Shown: in pieces, positions 44,011 through 51,800 of the stretch
Layout: the number at the start of each line of letters is the position of its first letter
How positions within the stretch are numbered: position 1 is the stretch's first letter
DNA from: Ruminococcaceae bacterium UBA7080
Lineage (GTDB): Bacteria > Bacillota > Clostridia > Oscillospirales > Acutalibacteraceae
Reading direction: 5' to 3'
Assembly (NCBI GenBank): GCA_002493595.1
Contig: DKZG01000016.1
Coordinates: forward strand, 1-64,000
DNA length: 64,000 nucleotides
Notes under the pieces: generated by a model
The model's input: only the letters and a program-made list of their open reading frames with translations
The model's database searches: none
Told to the model about the DNA's origin: nothing
Made by a program: the position numbers and the translations under genes

Positions 44011-45387
44011 ATGATAGTTAAAATAATTGAAGCAGTTTATAATTTTCTATGGGGTGATTTAATCACAATCCCCCTTAGTGACGGAGGAAGCATCGGCATT
44101 CCGCTGCTGGTTTTGCTCCTTATTCCGACAGGAATATTTTTTACAATCCGAACAAAGCTTTTACCCGTCAGAATGTTTCCGTCGATGGTAAGAGCCTTAG
44201 GTGAAAAAAACGAAAACAAAAGCAGCCTATCCACATTTCAAACGCTGATTGTATCGACAGCCACAAGAGTCGGTATGGGCAATCTTGTAGGTGTAGTTGC
44301 CGCAATTTCCGTAGGCGGCGCGGGTGCAGTATTCTGGATGTGGGTTACAGCACTGCTTGGGGCATCAACCGCTTTTGTGGAAGCAACACTCGCCCAAATG
44401 TACAAAAAAAAGGACCCGCTCTACGGCGGATATCGCGGCGGTCCTGCATACTACATACACAGCTTTATTGAAAAAAAGCGCGGTAAAAAAATCAAATATT
44501 CGCTTATTGCGGTTTTGTTTGCAATCTCAGGACTCATATGCTGGTGCGGAATCAGTCAGGTTATAAGCAACTCTGTTACATCAGCCTTTGAAAATGCTTT
44601 TTCCATTCCTCCGATTGCAACAACAATTGTACTCGTTATTCTGGCTGCTGCAATCATACTCAGAAAAAATGCCACAGTTAAATTTCTGGATATAATTGTT
44701 CCGATTATGGCAGTGTGTTATTTTGTAATTACAATTTTTATAATATTGAAAAACATTGAACTGATGCCATCTGTATTTGAAAGAATTTTTAAAGAAGCAT
44801 TCGGTTTAAAACAGATAGCTGCAGGAGGATTCGGTGCTGTTCTTATGAACGGTGTAAAACGAGGCTTGTTCTCAAATGAAGCAGGTTCCGGCTCAGCTCC
44901 GTGCGCCGCTGCTGCTGCAGAAGGCAAAGAGCCTGTTAAAATCGGATTAGTGCAGGCTTTGGGTGTCATTATCGATACCATTGTCATCTGCACCTGCACA
45001 GCTATGATCATGCTGCTTGTTCCCGAAAATATGACTGCAGGCCTTGAGGGTATGGATCTTTTGCAAACAGCAATGAACTATCACCTCGGAAGCTTCGGTA
45101 CAATCTTCATAGCGGTTATTTTAGCTCTCTTCAGCTTTTCCACCTTCCTTGGCATACTGTTTTATGCACGATCAAACGTATCCTACCTTTTCGGAGATAA
45201 ATGGAGTTATCAAACAATTTATAAAATAATTGCGCTCGTCATGCTGTTTATCGGCGGATTACAAGCATATACGGTTGTATGGGATTTAGGTGATGTAGGA
45301 ATAGGGCTAATGACTATATTTAATTTGATTATTCTTATCCCGATGTCGAAAGAAGCAATAAATGCTATGAATACTTATCAGCACTAA
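44011..45387 (+). CDS. AGCS-family sodium:alanine/glycine symporter
   Basis: A 458-residue protein with ten or eleven hydrophobic segments. Family signatures seen are TRVGMGNLVGVVAAISVGGAG, GGPAYYI and GVKRGLFSNEAGSGSAPCAAAA. It imports a small neutral amino acid such as alanine or glycine with sodium. I chose the ATG at 44011 behind GAGGA. The upstream GTG at 43999 overlaps that site. The divergent LysR protein probably controls it. Confidence 0.94.
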   Translation: MIVKIIEAVYNFLWGDLITIPLSDGGSIGIPLLVLLLIPTGIFFTIRTKLLPVRMFPSMVRALGEKNENKSSLSTFQTLIVSTATRVGMGNLVGVVAAISVGGAGAVFWMWVTALLGASTAFVEATLAQMYKKKDPLYGGYRGGPAYYIHSFIEKKRGKKIKYSLIAVLFAISGLICWCGISQVISNSVTSAFENAFSIPPIATTIVLVILAAAIILRKNATVKFLDIIVPIMAVCYFVITIFIILKNIELMPSVFERIFKEAFGLKQIAAGGFGAVLMNGVKRGLFSNEAGSGSAPCAAAAAEGKEPVKIGLVQALGVIIDTIVICTCTAMIMLLVPENMTAGLEGMDLLQTAMNYHLGSFGTIFIAVILALFSFSTFLGILFYARSNVSYLFGDKWSYQTIYKIIALVMLFIGGLQAYTVVWDLGDVGIGLMTIFNLIILIPMSKEAINAMNTYQH

Positions 45388-45409
45388 AAGTAAAGTTAAG
45401 AGGACAAAA

Positions 45410-45442
45410 TCAAAGGGCAGATGTAATACATCTGCCCTTTGA
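45410..45442 (+). terminator. Hairpin terminator between the two symporter genes
   Basis: TCAAAGGGCAGATGT (45410-45424) pairs perfectly with ACATCTGCCCTTTGA (45428-45442). The T-run that follows is weak. Confidence 0.65.
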
Positions 45443-45533
45443 TACGTTACTTTGTTAATACTTAAAATCACTGAATTGAAATAATAACGGATATATGCTA
45501 CTATATAGGCAGATTTAATTACGGGGTGAAAAA

Positions 45534-47006
45534 ATGGAAAAAAGGGAAAAATTTGCTTCAAGACTCGGATTCATTCTTGTTTCGGCAGGATGCGCAGTAG
45601 GAATAGGAAATGTGTGGAAGTTCCCATATATATGCGGAATGTACGGCGGCGCAGCATTTATTGTGTTATATCTTATTTTTCTGCTAATATTGGGGCTGCC
45701 TATTTTGGTATGTGAATTCTCAGTAGGCAGAGGCAGCCAAATGGGAATGGGCAGAGCATTTGAAAAGCTTGAGCCTAAAGGCACAAAATGGCATAATCTT
45801 AAATGGATAAGCATTTTAGGCAGTTATCTGTTAATGATGTTCTATACAATGGTAGGCGGATGGATGCTTTACTACGCCTATATGGAAATGACCGGCAAGC
45901 TGTCAGGTCTTGATCAAGAGGGCGTTTCACAGGCATTTTCCAATATGCTTTCACAGCCCGGTACAATGAGCCTGTGGACGTTTATTGCAATAATAGTATC
46001 TTTCGGAATTTGCATTTTAGGTTTGAAGAACGGTGTCGAAAAAATAACCAAAATCATGATGTCACTGCTGATTGTGCTTATGCTTGCACTGGCAGTACAT
46101 TCCTTTACACTCCCCAATGCATCTGCGGGAATTAAATTTTATCTTGTACCGGATTTTAAAACAGTAGTTGACAACGGACTGGGCACCGCCGTTTTTGCCG
46201 CCATGTCACATGCCTTTTTCACACTGAGTATCGGCATAGGTGCTATGGAAATTTTCGGAAGCTATTTGGATAAAAAGAAGCGTATCACAGGTGAAGCAAT
46301 CAATATCATTCTTCTGGATACCTTTGTAGCTTTAACAGCAGGATTTATTATTATACCTGCCTGCTTCTCCTTCGGTGTTGAGCCCGGTGCAGGTCCGTCT
46401 CTTTTGTTTATCACACTTCCAAATCTGTTTAACGATATGGCGGGAGGCAGAATTTGGGGAACCATGTTCTTTATCTTTATGTCTTTTGCCGCACTTTCCA
46501 CTCTGGTAGCAGTTTTTGAAAATATTATTGCAATGTTTATGGATATGAAAGGCTGGAGCAGAAAAAAGACAGTCGGCATAAATATCGTAGCTATATCCGT
46601 ACTGTCAATACCGGCTGTTCTTGGCTACAATCTGCTTGCCAAATTTCAACCAATGGGTCCAGGCAGCACAATTATGGATCTTGAGGACTTCCTTGTATCC
46701 TATAATCTGCTTCCGCTGGGCAGTCTCGTGTTTGTTATGTTTTGTGTCAGAAAGAACGGCTGGGGATTTGAAAACTTTCTTAAAGAGGCAAATAACGGTG
46801 AAGGCATCAAATTCCCGCACTGGATCAGACTCTATATGCAGTACATTTTGCCAGTTATCATCATTGTTATCTATATCAAAGGATATTATGATACATTTGC
46901 TCCCCGCGGAACAACAACACTCGCAGGCTGGCTTTGCTTCGCTGCAGCTCTTCTTGCCGTAATCTTCGGCATATCCATCTTTACAGGCAAAAAGAAAAAA
47001 GCTTGA
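45534..47006 (+). CDS. NSS-family sodium-dependent amino-acid transporter (LeuT/MhsT type)
   Basis: A 490-residue protein with about twelve hydrophobic segments. The first unwound helix with its sodium and substrate site is visible as GCAVGIGNVWKFPYICG. A second unwound region lies near AMSHAFFTLSIGIGAMEIFGSY. It imports a hydrophobic or aromatic amino acid with sodium. It starts at ATG behind GGGGTGA. It has its own terminator, so it is probably a separate unit from the AGCS gene. Confidence 0.94.
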   Translation: MEKREKFASRLGFILVSAGCAVGIGNVWKFPYICGMYGGAAFIVLYLIFLLILGLPILVCEFSVGRGSQMGMGRAFEKLEPKGTKWHNLKWISILGSYLLMMFYTMVGGWMLYYAYMEMTGKLSGLDQEGVSQAFSNMLSQPGTMSLWTFIAIIVSFGICILGLKNGVEKITKIMMSLLIVLMLALAVHSFTLPNASAGIKFYLVPDFKTVVDNGLGTAVFAAMSHAFFTLSIGIGAMEIFGSYLDKKKRITGEAINIILLDTFVALTAGFIIIPACFSFGVEPGAGPSLLFITLPNLFNDMAGGRIWGTMFFIFMSFAALSTLVAVFENIIAMFMDMKGWSRKKTVGINIVAISVLSIPAVLGYNLLAKFQPMGPGSTIMDLEDFLVSYNLLPLGSLVFVMFCVRKNGWGFENFLKEANNGEGIKFPHWIRLYMQYILPVIIIVIYIKGYYDTFAPRGTTTLAGWLCFAAALLAVIFGISIFTGKKKKA

Positions 47007-47028
47007 ACAATCAATATAAAGTGTGCTT

Positions 47029-47067
47029 AAAAGCCGTGAGCAAAGCTGAGCTTTGTTCACGGCTTTT
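47029..47067. terminator. Terminator between the NSS transporter and methyltransferase genes
   Basis: AAAAGCCGTGAGCAAAGC pairs with GCTTTGTTCACGGCTTTT (one mismatch) across TGA, with T-rich flanks on both strands. Confidence 0.85.
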
Positions 47068-47087
47068 GATTTCAACCATATTCGCTG

Positions 47088-47681
47088 TCAATTTAGTTTT
47101 ATTCCCGAAACAATATATATATCATCCGTTGCTTTTTTTGTTGTAACACGAAAATTGCATTTGACAAAAAGCCTTTCCAGGTCATCCTCACTCATTAGTT
47201 GCCGTGATACGCTATGAGCCTCACCGCTGTGATGACTGTCTATTGCGCGGCGTCCGTTATCGTGAGCAATGGTCAATGAGCCTTGCGTTTTTATGCAGTT
47301 CTTTAAATTCCTGATCAGTCCTTCGGGGTTGATAAAATGCGGAAACGCATTAAACACCACACAGCAGTCGAAGGTATCCTTAAAACTGATTGTATCGGCA
47401 TCACCGCATATTAAATTAATCCTGCTGTTTTTTGCAAACTTTTTGCGGGCAATCTTAATCATCTTTTCGGAAATGTCAACACCTGTTATATTTAGAACAC
47501 CCCTTTTAAGATAATAATCAAACATTACACCCGTACCGCAGGCAATATCAAGCACGCCGGCACCTGCTCCGATTCCTGCTGCATCCATAATCTCATTCAT
47601 TTTATCATCACAGGTTATCATATTTTCATCCCAAAATTCAGAGCATTTATCAAAAAAATCAATAATTTCATTTTTATGCAT
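47088..47681 (-). CDS. Class I SAM-dependent methyltransferase linked to an ECF transporter
   Basis: The protein has 197 residues. Motif I is VLDIACGTGVMFDYYLK, an acidic motif II lies in ITGVDISEKMIKIA, and ICGDADTISF follows. It shares TAATG with the ECF S-component gene, so it is translated from the same message. That makes its substrate likely to be the imported vitamin or a product of it, which is inference. Methyltransferases in such operons have been seen with several vitamin systems, but I cannot name the substrate. Confidence 0.88.
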   Translation of the reverse strand: MHKNEIIDFFDKCSEFWDENMITCDDKMNEIMDAAGIGAGAGVLDIACGTGVMFDYYLKRGVLNITGVDISEKMIKIARKKFAKNSRINLICGDADTISFKDTFDCCVVFNAFPHFINPEGLIRNLKNCIKTQGSLTIAHDNGRRAIDSHHSGEAHSVSRQLMSEDDLERLFVKCNFRVTTKKATDDIYIVSGIKLN

Positions 47682-48256
47682 TACTTAATATCCTCTTCAT
47701 CAGCAATATATCTTGAAGGAATTAAATTTGCTTTTTGCAAAGCAAAATATACGATTGGAATAAAGACAAGCTGAATGGCTATAGCCGGAAGACACGTAAC
47801 AAAATAGGTGGTTGCCCAAGCAACAATTGTAATGCTGCCTCTTGCAAATATCAATGCTTTCGCAGCGCCTGCAACAACCCTGCCTAAAAGCATTGCCGAC
47901 ACAAGGCTGATATATAAGTCAGCATACGTATTTTTCGTATGAATCAGCTTCATAATAAGAGCTGCTGCCAGTGCATAAGCTGTAAGTTCTACAATCATCG
48001 ACGGCATATGCGCTGCAGAGGGCATACCGGTTATAACGCTTGACATAACAGGACCTAAAATACCGCACGCCAATGCAAACGGCCAGCTGCATACAAGGCC
48101 GCAAATTAAAACAGGAATATGTATAGGACAATATATCATACCTGCCTGTGGAATGCTGTGAAATGCCAAAGGCAAAACAACACACAACGCAATACACACT
48201 GCTGTCACGACAGCCTGCTTAACTTTACTCATTTGGTTTAACTCATTATTAATCAT
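47681..48256 (-). CDS. ECF transporter S component (substrate unknown)
   Basis: A 191-residue membrane protein with about six hydrophobic segments. PIHIPVLICGLVCSWPFALA and ILGPVMSSVITGMPSAAHMP resemble substrate-binding S components of energy-coupling-factor transporters. It captures a vitamin or metal-chelating substrate and works with the EcfA1-EcfA2-EcfT module encoded upstream. I chose the ATG at 48256, eight bases after AGGAG. It overlaps the EcfT gene by eight bases. The sequence alone does not show which substrate it binds. Confidence 0.85.
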   Translation of the reverse strand: MINNELNQMSKVKQAVVTAVCIALCVVLPLAFHSIPQAGMIYCPIHIPVLICGLVCSWPFALACGILGPVMSSVITGMPSAAHMPSMIVELTAYALAAALIMKLIHTKNTYADLYISLVSAMLLGRVVAGAAKALIFARGSITIVAWATTYFVTCLPAIAIQLVFIPIVYFALQKANLIPSRYIADEEDIK

Positions 48257-48950
48257 TTTCATTTCTCCTATATCCTCTTGCCTCCAGTGCTGCTGCAAGC
48301 TCATCGGCTCTTTTAAATGCACTTACAAAAACAGGCACAATAAGCGGCAAAATACTTTTGGCTTTTTTCAACAGATTTTTTGATTCAAATTCTGCACCGC
48401 GTGCAATCTGTGCTTTTTTTATATTGGACACCTCTTCAAATAAAATCGGAACAAATTGTATTGCAACAGAAATGATTAGCACCGGCACATCGACGGGAAT
48501 TTTAAAAAACTTCAAGGGGGACAGATAAAAACGGACAGCTGACATCAGTTCAAGCGGTGAAGTAACAGCAAGCAAAAGATTTGACCATAAAACAATCAGT
48601 GTTACATTCCATACTATGGTCAGCCCTTGAATAAGACCTTCTTCTGAAATATTTATCATTTTGAATGAAAACCATATATTCTCGCCGCCGAAAAACAGAG
48701 TATTCATTAAAATAATGGCAAGCAAAAATAACCATAGTCTTTTAAAAAAAGAAAATATTTCGCACAGCTTCAGCCTTGCAATCAACGAACATACAATAAC
48801 TGCTGCAAAATCCACAGCATACATTACAAAATTACAAGACACAAGGGTAAAAACAATCATTGCACAGGCAATAAATATTTTAAATTTTTCGTTCAGCCTA
48901 TGTATAGGTGAAGCTCTGTTAACATAGACTCCGACATATAAATTGTCCAT
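48249..48950 (-). CDS. ecfT: ECF transporter transmembrane T component
   Basis: The protein has 233 residues. Hydrophobic segments (about 25-125 and 155-175) are followed by the two coupling-helix signatures, QIARGAEF and ALEARGYRR, which contact the ATPases. It is the scaffold that links the S component to EcfA1/EcfA2. It starts two bases before the EcfA2 stop region ends, in a tightly packed operon. Confidence 0.93.
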   Translation of the reverse strand: MDNLYVGVYVNRASPIHRLNEKFKIFIACAMIVFTLVSCNFVMYAVDFAAVIVCSLIARLKLCEIFSFFKRLWLFLLAIILMNTLFFGGENIWFSFKMINISEEGLIQGLTIVWNVTLIVLWSNLLLAVTSPLELMSAVRFYLSPLKFFKIPVDVPVLIISVAIQFVPILFEEVSNIKKAQIARGAEFESKNLLKKAKSILPLIVPVFVSAFKRADELAAALEARGYRRNEND

Positions 48951-48952
48951 AG

Positions 48953-49789
48953 CTATACCTTAAATTCAGCAACAATGGCAGTGAGCAAATCATCATATTT
49001 TATTATCTCACTGCTCATTTGGATGCCCTTTTCAGACAGCAAATCCATCGTCTGCCTTACACTGCACACGCCTAAATTCATTTTTTTTAAATCCTTGCAG
49101 TCTGAGTAAACAACCGCCGGCTTTGCATCCTTTACAATTCTTCCATCATTCATAACAAGCACTCGGTCGCAATACTCGGCGATGCAATCAGAATTATGGG
49201 ATACCATAATAATCGTTGTACCCTGATTTTTCAGTTCAAGCAGCACATGCATAAAATCGTCTCTTGCAATAGGGTCAAGACCTGCCACGGGCTCATCAAG
49301 CAAAAGATATTTTGGCTGTATAACCAGCACCCCTGCAATTGCAACTCTGCGCTTTTCTCCGCCTGACAATGCAAGCGGCGACTTGTCTTTTAATAATTTA
49401 TAATCAAGTCCCATAAGGGTCATCGCCCATTGAATTCGCTCTCTCTTCTCCTGCTTTGAAATATCAAAATGCTTTAATGAAAAAGCAATATCCTTTTCAA
49501 CACTTTGTTCAAAAAGCTGCGTCTCGGGGAACTGAAACACAATTCCGAGCTTTTTTCTTAAATCAGAACGATTATATTTTTTGTCTAATATATTTTCTTT
49601 GTCTATAAAAATTTTACCGTCAAGCGGACGAATCAAGCCGGCCATCATCTGCAGCAGGGTTGATTTGCCGCAGCCTGTTTGACCGACAATTCCAACAAAC
49701 TGTCCGCTGCTGACATCCAGATTAAAACGGTCAAACAGCAAGCTGCTGCCCGGATATGAAAAATTCAGATCTCTGATTTCAATTGACAC
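48953..49789 (-). CDS. ecfA2: ECF transporter ATPase EcfA2
   Basis: A 278-residue ATPase with intact motifs: Walker A VGQTGCGKST, Q-loop VFQFPETQLF, signature LSGGEKRRVA, Walker B LLLDEPVAGLDP and switch His in VSHNSD. I chose the GTG at 49789, preceded by GGTGGAG, rather than the upstream start at 49825. It overlaps the EcfA1 gene by 25 bases. It pairs with EcfA1 to power vitamin uptake. Confidence 0.93.
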   Translation of the reverse strand: MSIEIRDLNFSYPGSSLLFDRFNLDVSSGQFVGIVGQTGCGKSTLLQMMAGLIRPLDGKIFIDKENILDKKYNRSDLRKKLGIVFQFPETQLFEQSVEKDIAFSLKHFDISKQEKRERIQWAMTLMGLDYKLLKDKSPLALSGGEKRRVAIAGVLVIQPKYLLLDEPVAGLDPIARDDFMHVLLELKNQGTTIIMVSHNSDCIAEYCDRVLVMNDGRIVKDAKPAVVYSDCKDLKKMNLGVCSVRQTMDLLSEKGIQMSSEIIKYDDLLTAIVAEFKV

Positions 49790-50601
49790 AGCAGCTCCAC
49801 CAGCCTTTCTACAGTCAGGGGGCATTCGGCAAGTTGTATTCCCCTTTGCTTTAAATCATAATACATATTCACTGCAAAAGGCGGCTTTAACTGTGCCTTT
49901 TGCATCAGCTTCGTATCGGTCAATACTTCATCCGGCGTACCTCTGCCTATTATCTCGCCGTCCTTCATTACAAAAATCTGCTGTGCATCCACACATTCCT
50001 CAACATATTGCGAAATAATGATAAAGGTTATATCTGTTTGCGCATGAAGCTTCTTAATTATATCCATAATCTCTCTTCTGCCCTCAAACGGCAGCATGGA
50101 TGTAGCTTCATCAAAAATGATTATTTCAGGCTCAATGGCAAGAATACCGGCTAATGCAGCACGCTGCTTTTGGCCTCCGGAAAGCGTTCTTATATCTCTT
50201 TTCTCAAATTCGCTTAAACCGACAAGTGAAAGTGCTTTTTTAATCACGTCGCAATTCGCATGCAGATTATAATTTTCAAGACCGAATTTAATATCCTCCT
50301 CTACTATTGAGGATACAAACTGGCTGTCAGGATTCTGAAAGACCATACCGCAGCATTGCCTGATTTTATAAGTGTTATAGGCATTTGCAGCATCATATCC
50401 CGCAACCGATAGTGTACCCTGCTGAAGGGATAAAAGCACATTAATATGCTTCGCAAGAGTGCTTTTGCCACAACCGTTTTTGCCTATAATTGCAATAAGC
50501 TCTCCTTTTTTTATCTCAAATGAAATATCCTTTAGAGAGCGCTTTCTTACTCCTGCAAAAATATAAGAGTGGCTTATATGATCAGCTTTAATACTATTCA
50601 C
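49765..50601 (-). CDS. ecfA1: ECF transporter ATPase EcfA1 with altered D-loop and H-loop
   Basis: A 278-residue ATPase with Walker A GKNGCGKST (40-48), Q-loop VFQNPDSQF, signature LSGGQKQRAAL and Walker B IIIFDEATSML. The D-loop that normally reads LDP is LPF here (Pro171), and the switch His of the H-loop is Gln198 in IISQYVEE. These changes should weaken or abolish hydrolysis at its own site. EcfA2 looks normal, so the pair is asymmetric. It starts at GTG behind AGGGGAG and is the first gene of the ECF operon. Confidence 0.92.
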   Translation of the reverse strand: MNSIKADHISHSYIFAGVRKRSLKDISFEIKKGELIAIIGKNGCGKSTLAKHINVLLSLQQGTLSVAGYDAANAYNTYKIRQCCGMVFQNPDSQFVSSIVEEDIKFGLENYNLHANCDVIKKALSLVGLSEFEKRDIRTLSGGQKQRAALAGILAIEPEIIIFDEATSMLPFEGRREIMDIIKKLHAQTDITFIIISQYVEECVDAQQIFVMKDGEIIGRGTPDEVLTDTKLMQKAQLKPPFAVNMYYDLKQRGIQLAECPLTVERLVELLCQLKSEI

Positions 50602-50686
50602 AAGCTCACTCCCCTGTTCTCAAAATATGCATCTGCCTTTTTATTTTAATATATAGTGTTACAAAATTTCAAGCCCCCCCGGGGGA

Positions 50687-50719
50687 TAAAAAAAGCCCTC
50701 TGTCTTTCACAGACAAAGG
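50687..50719 (-). terminator. Terminator after the small HTH gene
   Basis: On the minus strand CCTTTGTCT (50719-50711) pairs with AGACAGAGG (50704-50697, one wobble), followed by GCTTTTTTTA. Confidence 0.75.
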
Positions 50720-50736
50720 ACGCATTTCATTTATTT

Positions 50737-50988
50737 TTACTCATCTGATTTTCTTATTATTTCACCTAAATCGGTAAATAATTTTTCTTTATCATTCATA
50801 TCACACTCATTTGCATATAAGATAAGCGACTTGGCAGAGCAAAAACGCTTTCCGTTTTCTAAATCACTGTATTCTCTTGCAGATATATCCAGTTTTTCTG
50901 CCATCTTTTCTTGTGATAAATTCAGTTCATATCGTTTCTCTCTCAATTCCTTTTTTAAGTATTTTTTTGCTGTTTCTTTTTCGGACAT
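50737..50988 (-). CDS. Small XRE-type helix-turn-helix protein
   Basis: An 83-residue protein whose centre (LNLSQEKMAEKLDISAREYSDLENGKRF) has the form of a Cro/C1 helix-turn-helix. I chose the ATG at 50988 behind GAGGTG. The longer frame to 51018 has no ribosome site. It is a single DNA-binding domain with no effector domain. The target is unknown. Such genes often come from mobile elements, but no other sign of one is seen here. Confidence 0.85.
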   Translation of the reverse strand: MSEKETAKKYLKKELREKRYELNLSQEKMAEKLDISAREYSDLENGKRFCSAKSLILYANECDMNDKEKLFTDLGEIIRKSDE

Positions 50989-51079
50989 TATTTGACACCT
51001 CATCCAACGAGTTAACATAATTTTACAAATTCCATGCCCTTAAATCTATGAAATGCGCTTCAACTTACATAGAGATACT

Positions 51080-51127
51080 AATAAATAAATCCCCCTGCAG
51101 TTCAAACTACCGGCAGGGGGATTTAAC
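51080..51127 (-). terminator. Terminator after the P-loop protein gene
   Basis: On the minus strand AAATCCCCCTGC (51124-51113) pairs with GCAGGGGGATTT (51098-51087), followed by ATTTATT. Confidence 0.75.
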
Positions 51128-51136
51128 TAAAATGTA

Positions 51137-51541
51137 TTAATTTACGCTTTGATAAAGCAATTCACGTTCACAAACATCACAAACTGAAAAATGGAAATTC
51201 ACTCCTGTTGCATTTGATATCTTGGTCACAACTTCCATAAAATCATAAATATTTGTTTTATTGTTAGATATAATCTCATTAGTTGAATCAATAAAAACAT
51301 CTGTTAAATCATAATCACTTGCACATAAGCCGCTTAAAAAGCCGCAAAGCGTAATTGAACTGTTTATACCATAATCCGAAGTGTTGATAAGTCTGATTGA
51401 TGACGGCAGAGTTAAATTGAGCTTATCACTGCAATCAACAAAAATCACATTGCCTTTGCTGCTTAACGCTGTTGCTGCTGCGGCCTCGGCAAGAATTCTT
51501 GTTTTTCCGATGCCGTTATTTCCTGTAATGTATTCAACCAT
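51137..51541 (-). CDS. Small P-loop protein of unknown function
   Basis: A 134-residue protein with a Walker A motif GNNGIGKT near its start and a possible Walker B strand DVFIDSTNE. It also has three or four Cys residues near the C-terminus (VCDVCERE). It is too short for a full AAA domain and resembles a minimal RecA/MinD-like NTPase. I do not recognise the family. I chose the ATG at 51541. A single-gene unit with its own terminator. Confidence 0.65.
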   Translation of the reverse strand: MVEYITGNNGIGKTRILAEAAAATALSSKGNVIFVDCSDKLNLTLPSSIRLINTSDYGINSSITLCGFLSGLCASDYDLTDVFIDSTNEIISNNKTNIYDFMEVVTKISNATGVNFHFSVCDVCERELLYQSVN

Positions 51542-51704
51542 AATAATCTCATAACCTTTCAATAATACTTACACAATATGCTGTATTGTTATGATAAAAC
51601 ATAAATAATAATTCCCATCAAACAAACAGTAAACATAACGTTAATTATTTTTGAACAAGTATGGATAGCAAGCAGAAATCCGAAATACATTTTATTGCCA
51701 TGTT

Positions 51705-51740
51705 CCGATTTGTGTATTTAATATACTGTATTTTGAATTT
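51705..51740 (+). promoter_or_regulatory. 36-base block shared with the GPH-transporter operon (candidate activator site)
   Basis: It matches 18693-18728 at 29 of 36 bases, with the last 19 bases identical (TATACTGTATTTTGAATTT). TATAAT at 51761-51766 lies 22 bases after the TTGAAT inside the block, too far for a normal promoter, so an activator may be needed. Confidence 0.6.
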
Positions 51741-51800
51741 ATTTATATCTGATTATGTACTATAATTATAGATATAAAACACAAAGAGGTTATACATTTT

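Noticed and set aside
50602..50686. Possible vitamin riboswitch before the ECF operon
   Set aside because: The interval between the HTH-gene terminator and ecfA1 is about 80 bases and shows only a C/G run (near 50674-50685). No known riboswitch core was recognised.
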